NCBI GenBank assembly: GCA_947630155.1 | Contig: CANRGM010000100.1 | Span: forward strand, 11,747 to 75,746 | Direction: 5' to 3' | DNA length: 64,000 nt | Origin: an uncultured Clostridia bacterium | GTDB lineage: Bacteria; Bacillota; Clostridia; TANB77; CAG-508 | Part shown: piece by piece, positions 53,730 to 62,304 of the stretch | Position numbering within the stretch: the first letter of the stretch is position 1 | Layout of the letters: each line of letters begins with the position of its first letter | Position numbers and translations under genes: made by a program | Notes under the pieces: generated by a model | The model's input: only the letters and a program-made list of their open reading frames with translations | Told to the model about the DNA's origin: nothing | Databases searched by the model: none

Positions 53730-54811
53730 GAAAAATAATTAATTATGGAAAAGCAGAGGTTTTAAGTATTGAAAAAGAAAAATTATCAAAAGAGCCAGAT
53801 TTAAGAAATCTATTCTGGGAAACAACTCTAAGATGTAATTCAAAATGCAAACACTGCGGAAGTAGAGCAGGAGAATGTGATACTTTAAAAGATGAGTTAA
53901 CAACAGATGAAATAAAAAAAGCATTTAAAGATATTGCTGAAAAGATTGAACCCAATAAAATTCTAATAAATGTTACAGGAGGAGAGCCATTACTAAGGAA
54001 AGATCTATTTGAAGTAATGGATTATGCACATAACGAACTTGGTTTTAGATGGGGAATTACCACAAACGGCTTACTTATAAATGATGACATTATTGAAAAA
54101 ATGAAGAAAACAGGCTTAGCCACTATGTCTATAAGTCTTGATGGACTGGAAGATACTCATGATAAGTTTAGAGGCGTAGAAGGTAGCTTTTCAAAAACAG
54201 TTGAAAATATTAAAAAATTACAAAATGATAAATTCTTAAGAGCTTTTCAAATTACTACGGTAGTAAACAAGTTGAACATAAATGAACTAAACGAAATGTA
54301 TAAGTTAATGGAAGATTTAGAAGTAGATTCGTGGAGAGTTATAAATATGGATCCAATAGGACGTGCATTAGATAACGATAATTTATCATTGGATGCTAAT
54401 GATTACAAATATGTATTTAACTTTATGCAGGAGCAGAATAAAAAATCAAAATTTGACATTACATACGGATGTTCCCACTATTTAGGAATGGACAGAGAAT
54501 ATTCTATTAGAAATTTTGGATTCTTCTGTTTCGCAGGTTTTACAGTTGCAAGTATATTATATAATGGTGATATATATGTATGTCCTGATGTTGAAAGAAG
54601 AAAAGAGCTAATACAAGGTAATGTTAAATACGATAATTTTGCTGATGTTTGGTTTAATAAATTTGAATGGTTTAGAAATTTAGATAAGCTTAAATGTGGA
54701 AAATGTGCTAACTGTAAGGATTGGAAATATTGTAGAGGTGATTCGCTTCACACATGGGATTTTGATAAAAAAGAGCCCAAATTATGTATCAATAATTTAT
54801 TAAAACAATAA
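53717..54811 (+). CDS. Radical SAM/SPASM peptide-modifying enzyme
   Basis: 364 residues. The [4Fe-4S] motif is CNSKCKHC (around 36-43), followed by NVTGGEPLLRKDLFE and TTNGLLI. The C-terminal SPASM-type region has CKCGKCANC-like spacing (KCGKCANCKDWKYCRGDSLH, around 328-347) with further Cys at CPDVE and the C-terminus. Enzymes of this architecture usually install crosslinks or epimers in ribosomal peptides. The gene is followed by a small secreted protein (54856), a possible substrate. GAAGGA 11 nt before ATG. Confidence 0.85.
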   Translation: MEKVRKIINYGKAEVLSIEKEKLSKEPDLRNLFWETTLRCNSKCKHCGSRAGECDTLKDELTTDEIKKAFKDIAEKIEPNKILINVTGGEPLLRKDLFEVMDYAHNELGFRWGITTNGLLINDDIIEKMKKTGLATMSISLDGLEDTHDKFRGVEGSFSKTVENIKKLQNDKFLRAFQITTVVNKLNINELNEMYKLMEDLEVDSWRVINMDPIGRALDNDNLSLDANDYKYVFNFMQEQNKKSKFDITYGCSHYLGMDREYSIRNFGFFCFAGFTVASILYNGDIYVCPDVERRKELIQGNVKYDNFADVWFNKFEWFRNLDKLKCGKCANCKDWKYCRGDSLHTWDFDKKEPKLCINNLLKQ

Positions 54812-54855
54812 AACAATAAATATATTATATAAATTTATCAAGGGAGGTAATTTTT

Positions 54856-55200
54856 ATGAAAAAAATTTTTAAGAAGATATTAGGAGGAATTAGTGCTTTT
54901 ATAATTGGAGCACAAACAAAGATATTCGCGGCAAATCAAACAGAAGTATATGGACCACCACCAGACCAACTAATTGATGAAGAACAATACGGTCAGCTAC
55001 CAACAACATCACATATGGAAGTTTCATCAACAATAACAGGGGCACAGATTGTGTCAATCATTGCTTCAATATTGTTATTTATTATTGGTGTAGTTGTAAT
55101 TTTAAATAAGAAAATATCTAAGAAAGTAAAAATTATAGTTAGCAGTATAATTGCTATATTAATTGTAGGTCTAGTTGTATTTTGCGTATTTTTTAATTAA
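54856..55200 (+). CDS. Small secreted membrane protein, possible radical SAM substrate
   Basis: 114 residues, AGGGAGGT before ATG. Signal-like N-terminus (KKILGGISAFIIGAQTKIFA), a short external segment with EVYGPPPDQLIDEEQYGQLP (around 31-50), and two membrane helices (about 63-83 and 91-112). The repeated YGPPPDQ/YGQLP motif next to a radical SAM/SPASM enzyme suggests a modified target, but no known precursor family is recognised. Confidence 0.55.
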   Translation: MKKIFKKILGGISAFIIGAQTKIFAANQTEVYGPPPDQLIDEEQYGQLPTTSHMEVSSTITGAQIVSIIASILLFIIGVVVILNKKISKKVKIIVSSIIAILIVGLVVFCVFFN

Positions 55201-55271
55201 GTAACAATATAAGAGGAGTATATAAAAAATATGGTTAAGAAAATGGATATTTATGAAAGGTAGGAAAGCAA

Positions 55272-55628
55272 ATGAGAAAAGTAAAAATAATAAGAAAAAA
55301 ATCAATTTATGGGTGTATAGGAAAAATAAAAATTTATATGGCTTGTGAAGATGGGGATTTCGAGGTAAACGAAATAAAGTGTAAGCAAGTGGGAGCAATA
55401 AAAAATGGAAAAGAAATAGAAATCGAAATAAGTGATGGTAAGGTATTGCTTATTGCATTAACTGACAAAATGACTAAAGATATAATAAACGATAAAATTT
55501 TAATATTAGAAGGAAACGAAGATTTAACAATCTCAGGTGTGTTTGGGAAAGAAGCAGGATTTATACAAGGCATAAATATAAATGTTTTTAGATTTGATAA
55601 TGGAATAGAAAACACTCAAAAAGTATAG
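55272..55628 (+). CDS. Hypothetical beta-rich protein
   Basis: 118 residues, no signal peptide. Alternating short strands (GKIKIYMACEDGDFEVNEIK, KEIEIEISDGKVLLIALTDK). Probably a small cytosolic beta-sandwich. Start ATG 55272. No family recognised. Confidence 0.5.
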   Translation: MRKVKIIRKKSIYGCIGKIKIYMACEDGDFEVNEIKCKQVGAIKNGKEIEIEISDGKVLLIALTDKMTKDIINDKILILEGNEDLTISGVFGKEAGFIQGININVFRFDNGIENTQKV

Positions 55629-55645
55629 TAAGGAGGTTCAATACT

Positions 55646-56251
55646 ATGAATGATAAAATAAATGAGATATTAAAAAAATATGGAAAACAAAGTTGTCAAT
55701 ATACTACTGTAGTTGATATGACTAACGGAAAAACAAGAAGTTTTTCAATCACAATGCTTATATGGATTCCAATAATTATAATAACTACAATTATAATATT
55801 AAAAGGTGCAATGATTTGTAATGATAATGGAGTTGACATTAGTAGTTCAGTATTAGTAATAGTTTGTGTAATACTATATTGGATTGAATATTCAATAATA
55901 AATTCTATAATTAGTAAAAAAGAGAATATTAAAAAGATAATGATTTTAGTAGTAGAAGGAAAAACAACATATTTATATAAATTAAGCAATGAGGCACAAT
56001 ATGAAATTAATGAAACAAACATTAAAAATGTAACTTTTGATGATGTATTTGACAATGAAAAGAATAATAAGAGTGGATTTGAAAGATTAAGTGGACATAT
56101 TGTAAAGATTAATTTAAAAGATAGTAATATATTACAATTAGGATTTCCAATAGATGCAACTGGTTTATATATAGATAAAAAATGTGTAAATGACTTTTAT
56201 AATAGCATTAAGAATTATGAATTAGACTGGAATGTAAAAAAATCTAAATAA
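55646..56251 (+). CDS. Membrane protein, hypothetical
   Basis: 201 residues, AAGGAGGT 8 nt before ATG. Two adjacent membrane helices (about 35-52 and 66-90), then a cytosolic domain with KIMILVVEGKTTYLYKLS and VKINLKDSNILQLGF. Resembles small membrane proteins with a PH-like domain. Function unknown. Confidence 0.55.
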   Translation: MNDKINEILKKYGKQSCQYTTVVDMTNGKTRSFSITMLIWIPIIIITTIIILKGAMICNDNGVDISSSVLVIVCVILYWIEYSIINSIISKKENIKKIMILVVEGKTTYLYKLSNEAQYEINETNIKNVTFDDVFDNEKNNKSGFERLSGHIVKINLKDSNILQLGFPIDATGLYIDKKCVNDFYNSIKNYELDWNVKKSK

Positions 56252-56313
56252 ATTGAATATGGAGTTCAATCTTATTTAGCTAGTTAGTTAGAAGGGGGAT
56301 TTTAAATTTTTTT

Positions 56314-56469
56314 TTGTCATTATTAACAATAGAAAAGTTATTGTTAGTGTTATTAGATGTAATTTCAATAATGATAATTATAGTATTTTTAATTTTAGTT
56401 TCGATGTATAGTATTTAGATTATTAAAAGTAAAAATAAAAAGAAACAAAAGAATGAATGGGGTGAATGA
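56314..56469 (+). pseudogene. Degenerate copy of the small membrane protein at 53327
   Basis: From about TTG 56314: a hydrophobic segment (VISIMIIIVFLILVSMYSI), an in-frame TAG, then IIKSKNKKKQKNEWGE-stop, matching the tail KIIKGKNKKKQKNEWSE of the 53327 protein. The in-frame stop marks it as broken. Confidence 0.6.
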
Positions 56470-56473
56470 ATTT

Positions 56474-57091
56474 ATGAAAATATTAGTGAAACAAACCAAT
56501 AAAGACTTATTTTCTGCTAATTTTGATATTATAGAAAATGATGAAATAATAGGAAATTTATATCTAAAAGGACATCTAGGCACACCTGAAGTTAAGTTAA
56601 CTGGAAAATTATTTGGCAAAGAATTCTATATGGAAAGAACGAAGCAAACTAAAGAAAAATTCAGACCATATAGTATAAGTGAAAATAATAATATAGTGGG
56701 AGAAGTATATCAGGCAGAAGCAGAGCAAAGTTGGTGGAAAAAAATGCTATCAAGTAAGCCGTATTTCAAATGTGTATATAATGGACAAGAGTATAATTCT
56801 GATGCAGTTGCAATAGTTGATAATAAAGTTATAGCAGCAATTTTTAACAATGAAAAACAAATTGCACAATGTGAAAATGATACTACTATATATAACGAAT
56901 TATACAATTTTGATATATACTGTAATACAACAGAAGAAGTATTAATAAGTGTTTTTATAATAAGTTTTCGCTATATTATGGGCTATTATAAGGCTGGAGA
57001 AAAAGTAACGAAATCTGTAAGAACTCTGTATTCGAGTAAACTTGATTGGGCAGATAAATATGATCCAAATTGGGTTAAAAATTTAAAATGA
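56474..57091 (+). CDS. Hypothetical protein (LURP/Tubby-like pattern)
   Basis: 205 residues from ATG 56474 (GGGGTGA upstream). Soluble. FSANFDIIENDEIIGNLYLK, then KEFYMERTKQ and NIVGEVYQAEAEQSWWKKML give the strand-turn pattern of small beta-barrel proteins with a LURP/Tubby-like look; this is weak inference. A C-terminal helix (EVLISVFIISFRYIMGYYK) resembles that of such folds. Confidence 0.55.
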   Translation: MKILVKQTNKDLFSANFDIIENDEIIGNLYLKGHLGTPEVKLTGKLFGKEFYMERTKQTKEKFRPYSISENNNIVGEVYQAEAEQSWWKKMLSSKPYFKCVYNGQEYNSDAVAIVDNKVIAAIFNNEKQIAQCENDTTIYNELYNFDIYCNTTEEVLISVFIISFRYIMGYYKAGEKVTKSVRTLYSSKLDWADKYDPNWVKNLK

Positions 57092-57115
57092 TGATAGTAA
57101 GAGGAGGAAATTATA

Positions 57116-57577
57116 ATGAAAAAATGTATAATTAAAATAATAATATTAATAGTAGCTTTAAGCTCAATACTAGTAGGATTAACAGGATGTAAAGGACATA
57201 CAAGTAAATCATATACCTATAATGTTGACACAGGAGACAAAATTAAAGTAGAGATGGACACAACTGGTGGATATAATATGACATCAAGTTTGCCAATAGA
57301 ATTTTCAAAAGATGATGAGGTAATATCTCAAGGAACTTTTGGAAAAGAAAATGCTTATGATTTATACTATGATGAGGTAAAAAATGAGAATGATGTAACT
57401 ATAATTGAAGAAAAGAGTAAAGGTAATATTGATTATTTCTTTTATGAATATGACAATAGTGAATACAATTATATAATAAAAATAAAAGATTCAAAAACTT
57501 GTTTTATATTGGGAAATAATGTAAGTAAAGAATCAGCACAAGAAATTTTTGAAAAATTAGAATTTAAAGTAGAATGA
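57116..57577 (+). CDS. Lipoprotein
   Basis: 153 residues, GAGGAGG 6-9 nt before the ATG. Signal peptide with lipobox GLTGC (Cys about 25), then a polar extracytoplasmic domain (VDTGDKIKVEMDTTGGYNMT, DYFFYEYDNSEYNYIIKIKD). Last cargo gene before the terminator. Function unknown. Confidence 0.65.
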   Translation: MKKCIIKIIILIVALSSILVGLTGCKGHTSKSYTYNVDTGDKIKVEMDTTGGYNMTSSLPIEFSKDDEVISQGTFGKENAYDLYYDEVKNENDVTIIEEKSKGNIDYFFYEYDNSEYNYIIKIKDSKTCFILGNNVSKESAQEIFEKLEFKVE

Positions 57578-57719
57578 AGTAATATATCATAAACCAATAG
57601 AGTAATACAAATTACAATTAAGAAAAAGAACAAATGAGTGTTGACATTCCTTTGGTTTTTTATTACAATTATTAAAGAATATAGTAAGTTAAAATAGATA
57701 ATAGAAAAAACATATAAAT

Positions 57720-57751
57720 AAAAGAAAGTAGGAACACCCTACTTTCTTTTA
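57720..57751. terminator. Bidirectional terminator between cargo and regulator
   Basis: AAAGAAAGTAGG pairs with CCTACTTTCTTT around AACAC-type loop, T-rich on the + side and ending at the stop of the minus-strand regulator. Confidence 0.75.
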
Positions 57752-58453
57752 TTTATATGTTTTTTTTAGATATCTAGCTATACTTACAACAAAATTTTTG
57801 GCAGATGGATTATAACTAAAAGATGGAGTTAATATATCTTCAAAATCATTAAAGTTGTTTTCGTGTCTATTAGTAGCTTTTTTTACAGTCCTATAAATCG
57901 ATTGATATGCAGACCTAGAATTTTTTATATTGCTTTTTGCAGCTACTTCCTTTATTATATTATCCCAATCTAATTTTGGACTTTCATAAACAATTAATAC
58001 AGCTGTCTTTATTAATTCTGTATTGTCTGTTGCATCAAATAGAAAATTTTTTAATATATTATCCAAATCTTCTTCTATTAAGTATCTTTTGTTGGAATCA
58101 GCTATCATTTTTATTGTAGCCAACAATTCGGAGGGGGAAACTGTTTTTTGATAAGACCAGTCAAATTTGGTGCTGTCATGAAGTTTATTTCGCCAGTTTT
58201 CTGAACCAGAAACAACAATTATATTATTGTTTTTGGTGTAACTATTGATTTTCTTCAATACTTCGATTCCAGAGCAACCGGGCATATCCAAATCTAAGAT
58301 TAAAACATCTGGTTTGAGATTATTGTAATTATCAATAGCACTCAATCCATCATAAGAAATATTAATAATTTCAACATCTTTATCTTTAGTTAACATACGA
58401 GATAAATATTCTGTGTATGGAATATTATCATCAGCTATCATAAGATTAATCAT
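57749..58453 (-). CDS. Spo0A-like response regulator
   Basis: 234 residues from ATG 58453 (AGGAGGG 9 nt upstream; the longer frame from 58654 has no ribosome site). The receiver domain has MIADDN, KPDVLILDLDMPGCSG with the acceptor Asp, and VVSGSE. The C-terminal 115 residues are helical, with LDWDNIIKEVAAKSNIKNSR and AYQSIYRTVKKATNR, similar in length and pattern to the Spo0A DNA-binding domain. The recognised region is only a pattern match. An element regulator of sporulation type next to the recombinases could time excision. Confidence 0.7.
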   Translation of the reverse strand: MINLMIADDNIPYTEYLSRMLTKDKDVEIINISYDGLSAIDNYNNLKPDVLILDLDMPGCSGIEVLKKINSYTKNNNIIVVSGSENWRNKLHDSTKFDWSYQKTVSPSELLATIKMIADSNKRYLIEEDLDNILKNFLFDATDNTELIKTAVLIVYESPKLDWDNIIKEVAAKSNIKNSRSAYQSIYRTVKKATNRHENNFNDFEDILTPSFSYNPSAKNFVVSIARYLKKTYK

Positions 58454-58554
58454 TCTTATACACCCTCCTAATAATAGTATTCTATATGTTAACATCATAT
58501 ATATACATAATATATCACAAAATTTGTCATTTTTCAATGGATTTTTGAAGAATT

Positions 58555-58638
58555 TAAAATTAAGGAATTCCTTAATTTTACTTATGTTATAGGCATAATT
58601 CTCTGTAAAAAAGTGTAAATTCTTGTAATAAAGTGTAA
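58555..58638. promoter_or_regulatory. Palindrome and paired direct repeats upstream of the regulator
   Basis: A 26-bp perfect palindrome TAAAATTAAGGAATTCCTTA and on (58555-58580), then two AGTGTAA elements at 58612-58618 and 58632-58638, 20 bp apart (two helical turns). The 408-nt gap between the regulator and the sigma-like gene otherwise shows no ORF. These look like binding sites for the regulator or a repressor. Confidence 0.6.
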
Positions 58639-58861
58639 TTTTTTTGCTTTTCATTCTACAGGATTATAAAATTTCCTTAGACAAAAGTTTATTTTAAGGG
58701 AAGTATTTAATGTACACGAAAGACTATTGAAATACAAATGATCTTTTTATAAAATAAATTTTTGTTGTGTTAGGAGGGATGGAATATTAATATTATGTAA
58801 TTGGAATTAACAACTTCCTTTAATTTAAACTTTTGCCGAGTTTGAATTTGGAGGAAGTTGA

Positions 58862-59293
58862 ATGGAAAGGAAAAATTACTTAGAAGAAGATTTAACAAAA
58901 GAAGAAAAACTTTATTTTGAAAAAGCAGTAGTATCTGCTAGAAGATTATACATAAGAAAAAATTATAAATTCTTGACAACATCAACAACAGAATTAACAG
59001 AGAATCTTCTTGATGAAGGAGATTCTGTATTAGATATTGTTATAAAAAAATGTTTAAGAGAAATTAATTCTGCTATTGAGTTTGAAAAAGAGTTTTCAAA
59101 TGATAAATTATATGATTTTGTAAAAGCATTGTCTTTAGATGAAAAGATGATGCTTTTTTCGTTGTTTAAGAAAAATAAAAGTATTCGTTCTTATGCAAAA
59201 GAAAAGGGGTTAGATAAAAATACTGTAAAGAGAAGAAGAGATAAATTATTAAAAGTAATTAAAAATATTATAGGAGATGATGGCAATGTTTAA
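58862..59293 (+). CDS. Sigma-70-like or region-4 DNA-binding factor
   Basis: 143 residues, GGAGGAAGTTGA before ATG. C-terminal helix-turn-helix resembles sigma region 4: LSLDEKMMLFSLFKKNKSIR, then YAKEKGLDKNTVKRRRDKLLK. Similar small factors in Tn916-like and Tn4451-like elements control excision genes. Overlaps the next ORF's start region by 8 nt. Confidence 0.7.
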   Translation: MERKNYLEEDLTKEEKLYFEKAVVSARRLYIRKNYKFLTTSTTELTENLLDEGDSVLDIVIKKCLREINSAIEFEKEFSNDKLYDFVKALSLDEKMMLFSLFKKNKSIRSYAKEKGLDKNTVKRRRDKLLKVIKNIIGDDGNV

Positions 59294-59459
59294 TGATTTT
59301 AATTTAAGTGATGATGAAATTATATTTTTATTTGAGAAATATAAACCATTGATATTAAAGGCATCAAGTATTAATTTTAAGTACGATGAAGACTTAAATC
59401 AAGAAATAAAAGAGTATCTATTTAGAGTTTTAACAAAAGGTAGAAAAAGAAAAAATTAA
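59286..59459 (+). CDS. Small helix-turn-helix protein (Tn916 Orf8-like)
   Basis: 57 residues from ATG 59286 (GGAG 9 nt upstream; ATG 59277 sits on the ribosome site). FLFEKYKPLILKASSINFKY and DLNQEIKEYLFRVL match the helix-turn-helix domain of conjugative transposons. Probably works with the sigma-like factor. Confidence 0.65.
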   Translation: MFNDFNLSDDEIIFLFEKYKPLILKASSINFKYDEDLNQEIKEYLFRVLTKGRKRKN

Positions 59460-59545
59460 AAAATTATAAAAATTTTTCAAAAATGCATACACTTTGAAAA
59501 AAATATGTATTCTTATGTGCAAATCTGATGAAGGAGGAGATACAT

Positions 59546-59779
59546 ATGGATACAGAAAATCAAAAAAAGATTACAATAGAAGAAGCTATAACATATGCAA
59601 AAGCAATGGTATTTCAATTTAAGAACAGTGGAAGAGAAGAACTAACTGCAGATTATATTGAAAATACAATGAGAGATTTTTCTAATTGGAAACAGCAGGA
59701 CATAATAAAACTCTTGGCAAGACAGTTGAAAACAACCAAAAAGAAAAAAGTTAATAAAAATACACAGCAAGATAAATAG
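59546..59779 (+). CDS. Small helical protein
   Basis: 77 residues from ATG 59546 (AAGGAGGAG 6 nt upstream). Acidic N-terminal half with ITIEEAITYAKAMVFQFKN, basic C-terminus KKKKVNKNTQQDK. Position before the recombinases suggests a recombination directionality factor or regulator, but no motif proves it. Confidence 0.5.
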   Translation: MDTENQKKITIEEAITYAKAMVFQFKNSGREELTADYIENTMRDFSNWKQQDIIKLLARQLKTTKKKKVNKNTQQDK

Positions 59780-59803
59780 AGTAAAAACTCTATTTGTCTT
59801 GCT
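59766..59803 (+). repeat. 16-bp hairpin at the end of the small ORF
   Basis: AGCAAGATAAATAGAG (59766-59781) pairs with CTCTATTTGTCTTGCT (59788-59803) with one T-G pair and no T-run. Either a weak terminator or an RNA stability element. Confidence 0.55.
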
Positions 59804-59848
59804 ATGTCAAAAAGTTGTTAGCAAAAAATCAACCAAACAGGAGTATGT

Positions 59849-60277
59849 ATGAAAAATAAAGAAAAGATAGAAGAGTTATATTTTAAAAATGGGTATAGTC
59901 AGAAAGCAATTGCTGATGAGCTTGGTGTATCTAGTCAGTATGTAAATAAAGTTATTGTAAATAATGAAAATTATTTATTAGAAAAAAATAAAAGAAAAGA
60001 ATTAAATTCAGAAAAACATAAGCAGAATACTATTGATTATATATATAGAAAAAGAGCTTCAGCAGGAATAGATGTTGTGTATGAACAGGTGAAAAGTTTG
60101 CACAAACAGGATGTACAAGTGTTGTCAGGAGGCAAAAGACCAATATCAGATAGAGCTTATAGAGATTGGAATAAATCAGCTTTTAAATATAATGAGAAAA
60201 CTAAATCATATAACTTAGAAAAAGGTATAAGTGCTGGGGTTGATGTTCCAAAGAGAATAAAGTGGACAACTTTTTAA
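59849..60277 (+). CDS. Helix-turn-helix DNA-binding protein
   Basis: 142 residues from ATG 59849 (AGGAG nearby). Clear HTH: YFKNGYSQKAIADELGVSSQ. The rest is basic and ends KGISAGVDVPKRIKWTTF. HTH proteins of this type precede large serine recombinases in several Clostridia elements, so it may act as their regulator or directionality factor. Confidence 0.65.
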   Translation: MKNKEKIEELYFKNGYSQKAIADELGVSSQYVNKVIVNNENYLLEKNKRKELNSEKHKQNTIDYIYRKRASAGIDVVYEQVKSLHKQDVQVLSGGKRPISDRAYRDWNKSAFKYNEKTKSYNLEKGISAGVDVPKRIKWTTF

Positions 60278-60334
60278 TTATAATTGTAATAATTTTTTTA
60301 CGGTCACAATATAAATTAAAAAGAGGTGGACAAG

Positions 60335-60493
60335 ATGGAAAGTATATTAAATAAAATTGATGTAAATACTATAAAAAAATTTGAAGATTCAATATATGAA
60401 ACATTAACATTCTTTTTAATTAAATCAGCAACAAATCAAGAAATTTTGAACAAAGAAGAAAGTTCATACTTATTACATAATATAGATTTATAA
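60335..60493 (+). CDS. Small ORF before the recombinases
   Basis: 52 residues (MESILNKIDVNTIKKFEDSI and on), AGAGGTGG 5 nt before ATG. Helical and acidic. Ends 15 nt before the first recombinase start and is probably co-transcribed. Function unknown. Confidence 0.5.
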   Translation: MESILNKIDVNTIKKFEDSIYETLTFFLIKSATNQEILNKEESSYLLHNIDL

Positions 60494-60508
60494 TAAGGGG
60501 AAGGTTAT

Positions 60509-62143
60509 ATGGATTTATTTACAATTAGAAGAGAGTTGATGGCAGGTAAATCTATATATGATTTGCCATTAAGAGTAACACATTATTCAAGAGTTTCAAC
60601 TGATAAGGAACAACAGAAAACTTCATTAGTAAATCAAGATACTTTTTATGAGCAAAAGATTTTATCAATTCCGAATTGGACTCTAGTGAAAGGTTACACA
60701 GATAACGGAATTACAGGAACATCTACTAAGAAGAGAAATGATTTTAATGAAATGATTGAAGATGGTTTAAATGATAAATTTGATTTGATTTTAACAAAAG
60801 AAGTCTGCAGGTTTGCTAGAAATACATTAGATACATTACAAATAACTAGACAGTTATTATCTAAAGGAATTGGTGTGTTATTTGAATTGGATAACATTAA
60901 TACTCTGGAAACAGAGGGAGAATTAAGATTAACAATAATGGCATCACTTGCCCAAGATGAAAGTAGAAGAACATCAGAAAGAACTAAATTCGGATTTGCG
61001 AGAGCAATAGAAAAAGGCAGAGTATTAGGTAATGATTCAATATGGGGATATAAAAAAGATAAGTGTAAATTGGTTATTATTGAGGAAGAAGCATATATTG
61101 TAAGACGAATTTATGAAATATACTCAACTGGTAAAATAGGTATAAGAAAAGTGGGAGATGAACTAGCAAAAGAAGGAATACTTACTAAAGAAGGAAAAAA
61201 GTTTGCTTATTCTACAGTAAAAAGTATATTAACAAATTCAAAATATAAAGGTTTTTATTGTGGAGGAAAAACACAAACAATAGACTTTATAAGTAAACAA
61301 AAAGCATATCTTGATAAAAGTGAATGGACTGAATATAAAGCAGAGGAAGATATAGTACCTGCCATAGTAGATGAAAAACTTTGGGATAAATGTAATTCTA
61401 TTTTAAATAGAAGAAGTGAAAAAGCTAAAAGTGATTGTAAATCTGGTTATGATAATAAGTATAAATATTCAGGAAAAATATTTTGTAAAAAAGATGGAAA
61501 CACATATTGGAGAACATTAAGCAGAAATAAAGAATTATGGCAATGTGCATTATATAAAAAAGATGGAAATAAAGGTTGCAAAGATAATGTGAATTTATAT
61601 ACTAAGAGCTTAGATGAAATCCTTAAGAATATATTTAATCAATTATTTATAAATAAAAAAACATTTGTTGATAATTTAATAAATAATTGTGTAGATATAT
61701 TAAAAGACTTTTCTTCAGAAGATGATATAAAAAAGAAAGAATCAGAGTTGGAGGTACTAAATAAGGAAAAGAAAAAACTGATAAATTTATTTACTAAAGA
61801 CCTGATAACTGAAAAGGAATTTGAAGAGGCTAATAATGAATACAATGGAAAAATAGAAGTTATAAAAACACAATATGATGATTTAGTAAAATTAAGAGAT
61901 TCTAGAGATAATGATAAAATACAAGACAAATTAAGACAATCATTTGAAAAAGATTTAGAATTTTATAACGGAATGCCTGATGAAATGGTTGAGGCTATTC
62001 TTGATAAAGTAACAGTTGAGAAACTTACAGAGGATGGTCTGGCTAATTTAGAAATTATATTAAATATTGGAACTACAGTTAATGTTTTATATAAAAAAGG
62101 CAAAATAGTAAATCAAACAGAAGATATTAAAATGGCTAGTTAA
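60509..62143 (+). CDS. Large serine recombinase 1
   Basis: 544 residues. The N-terminal resolvase domain has the catalytic Ser in THYSRVSTDKEQQKTS (around residue 28), GITGTSTKKRNDF, and LFELDNINTLETEGELRLT then SLAQDESRRTSERTKFGF. A recombinase domain and a zinc-ribbon part (FCKKDGNTYWR, GNKGCKDN) follow, then a coiled coil. TnpX/SpoIVCA-like layout. Complete with its own terminator. Very similar to recombinase 2 in the N-terminal half, so the pair may act together or one may be inactive for this site. Confidence 0.9.
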   Translation: MDLFTIRRELMAGKSIYDLPLRVTHYSRVSTDKEQQKTSLVNQDTFYEQKILSIPNWTLVKGYTDNGITGTSTKKRNDFNEMIEDGLNDKFDLILTKEVCRFARNTLDTLQITRQLLSKGIGVLFELDNINTLETEGELRLTIMASLAQDESRRTSERTKFGFARAIEKGRVLGNDSIWGYKKDKCKLVIIEEEAYIVRRIYEIYSTGKIGIRKVGDELAKEGILTKEGKKFAYSTVKSILTNSKYKGFYCGGKTQTIDFISKQKAYLDKSEWTEYKAEEDIVPAIVDEKLWDKCNSILNRRSEKAKSDCKSGYDNKYKYSGKIFCKKDGNTYWRTLSRNKELWQCALYKKDGNKGCKDNVNLYTKSLDEILKNIFNQLFINKKTFVDNLINNCVDILKDFSSEDDIKKKESELEVLNKEKKKLINLFTKDLITEKEFEEANNEYNGKIEVIKTQYDDLVKLRDSRDNDKIQDKLRQSFEKDLEFYNGMPDEMVEAILDKVTVEKLTEDGLANLEIILNIGTTVNVLYKKGKIVNQTEDIKMAS

Positions 62144-62162
62144 TTAAATATAAATACATATA

Positions 62163-62222
62163 AAAAACACTTTATAAATAGTTACTAATATATAGTAACA
62201 GGAATGTTTATAAAGTGTTTTA
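62163..62222 (+). terminator. Terminator between the two recombinases
   Basis: AAAACACTTTATAAA pairs with TTTATAAAGTGTTTT, with a nested GTTACTA/TAGTAAC hairpin in the loop. It separates recombinase 1 from recombinase 2. Confidence 0.75.
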
Positions 62223-62304
62223 ATTTATGCTCTAAAACTATTGACAATGAGCTTTTATAGAGTTACAACACAAGAGTGATATATTAATAGTTGGGAGTGA
62301 TTTT

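Noticed and set aside
58454..58654. N-terminal extension of the Spo0A-like regulator
   Set aside because: The extra 67 codons have no ribosome site and overlap the palindrome region, while AGGAGGG precedes ATG 58453.
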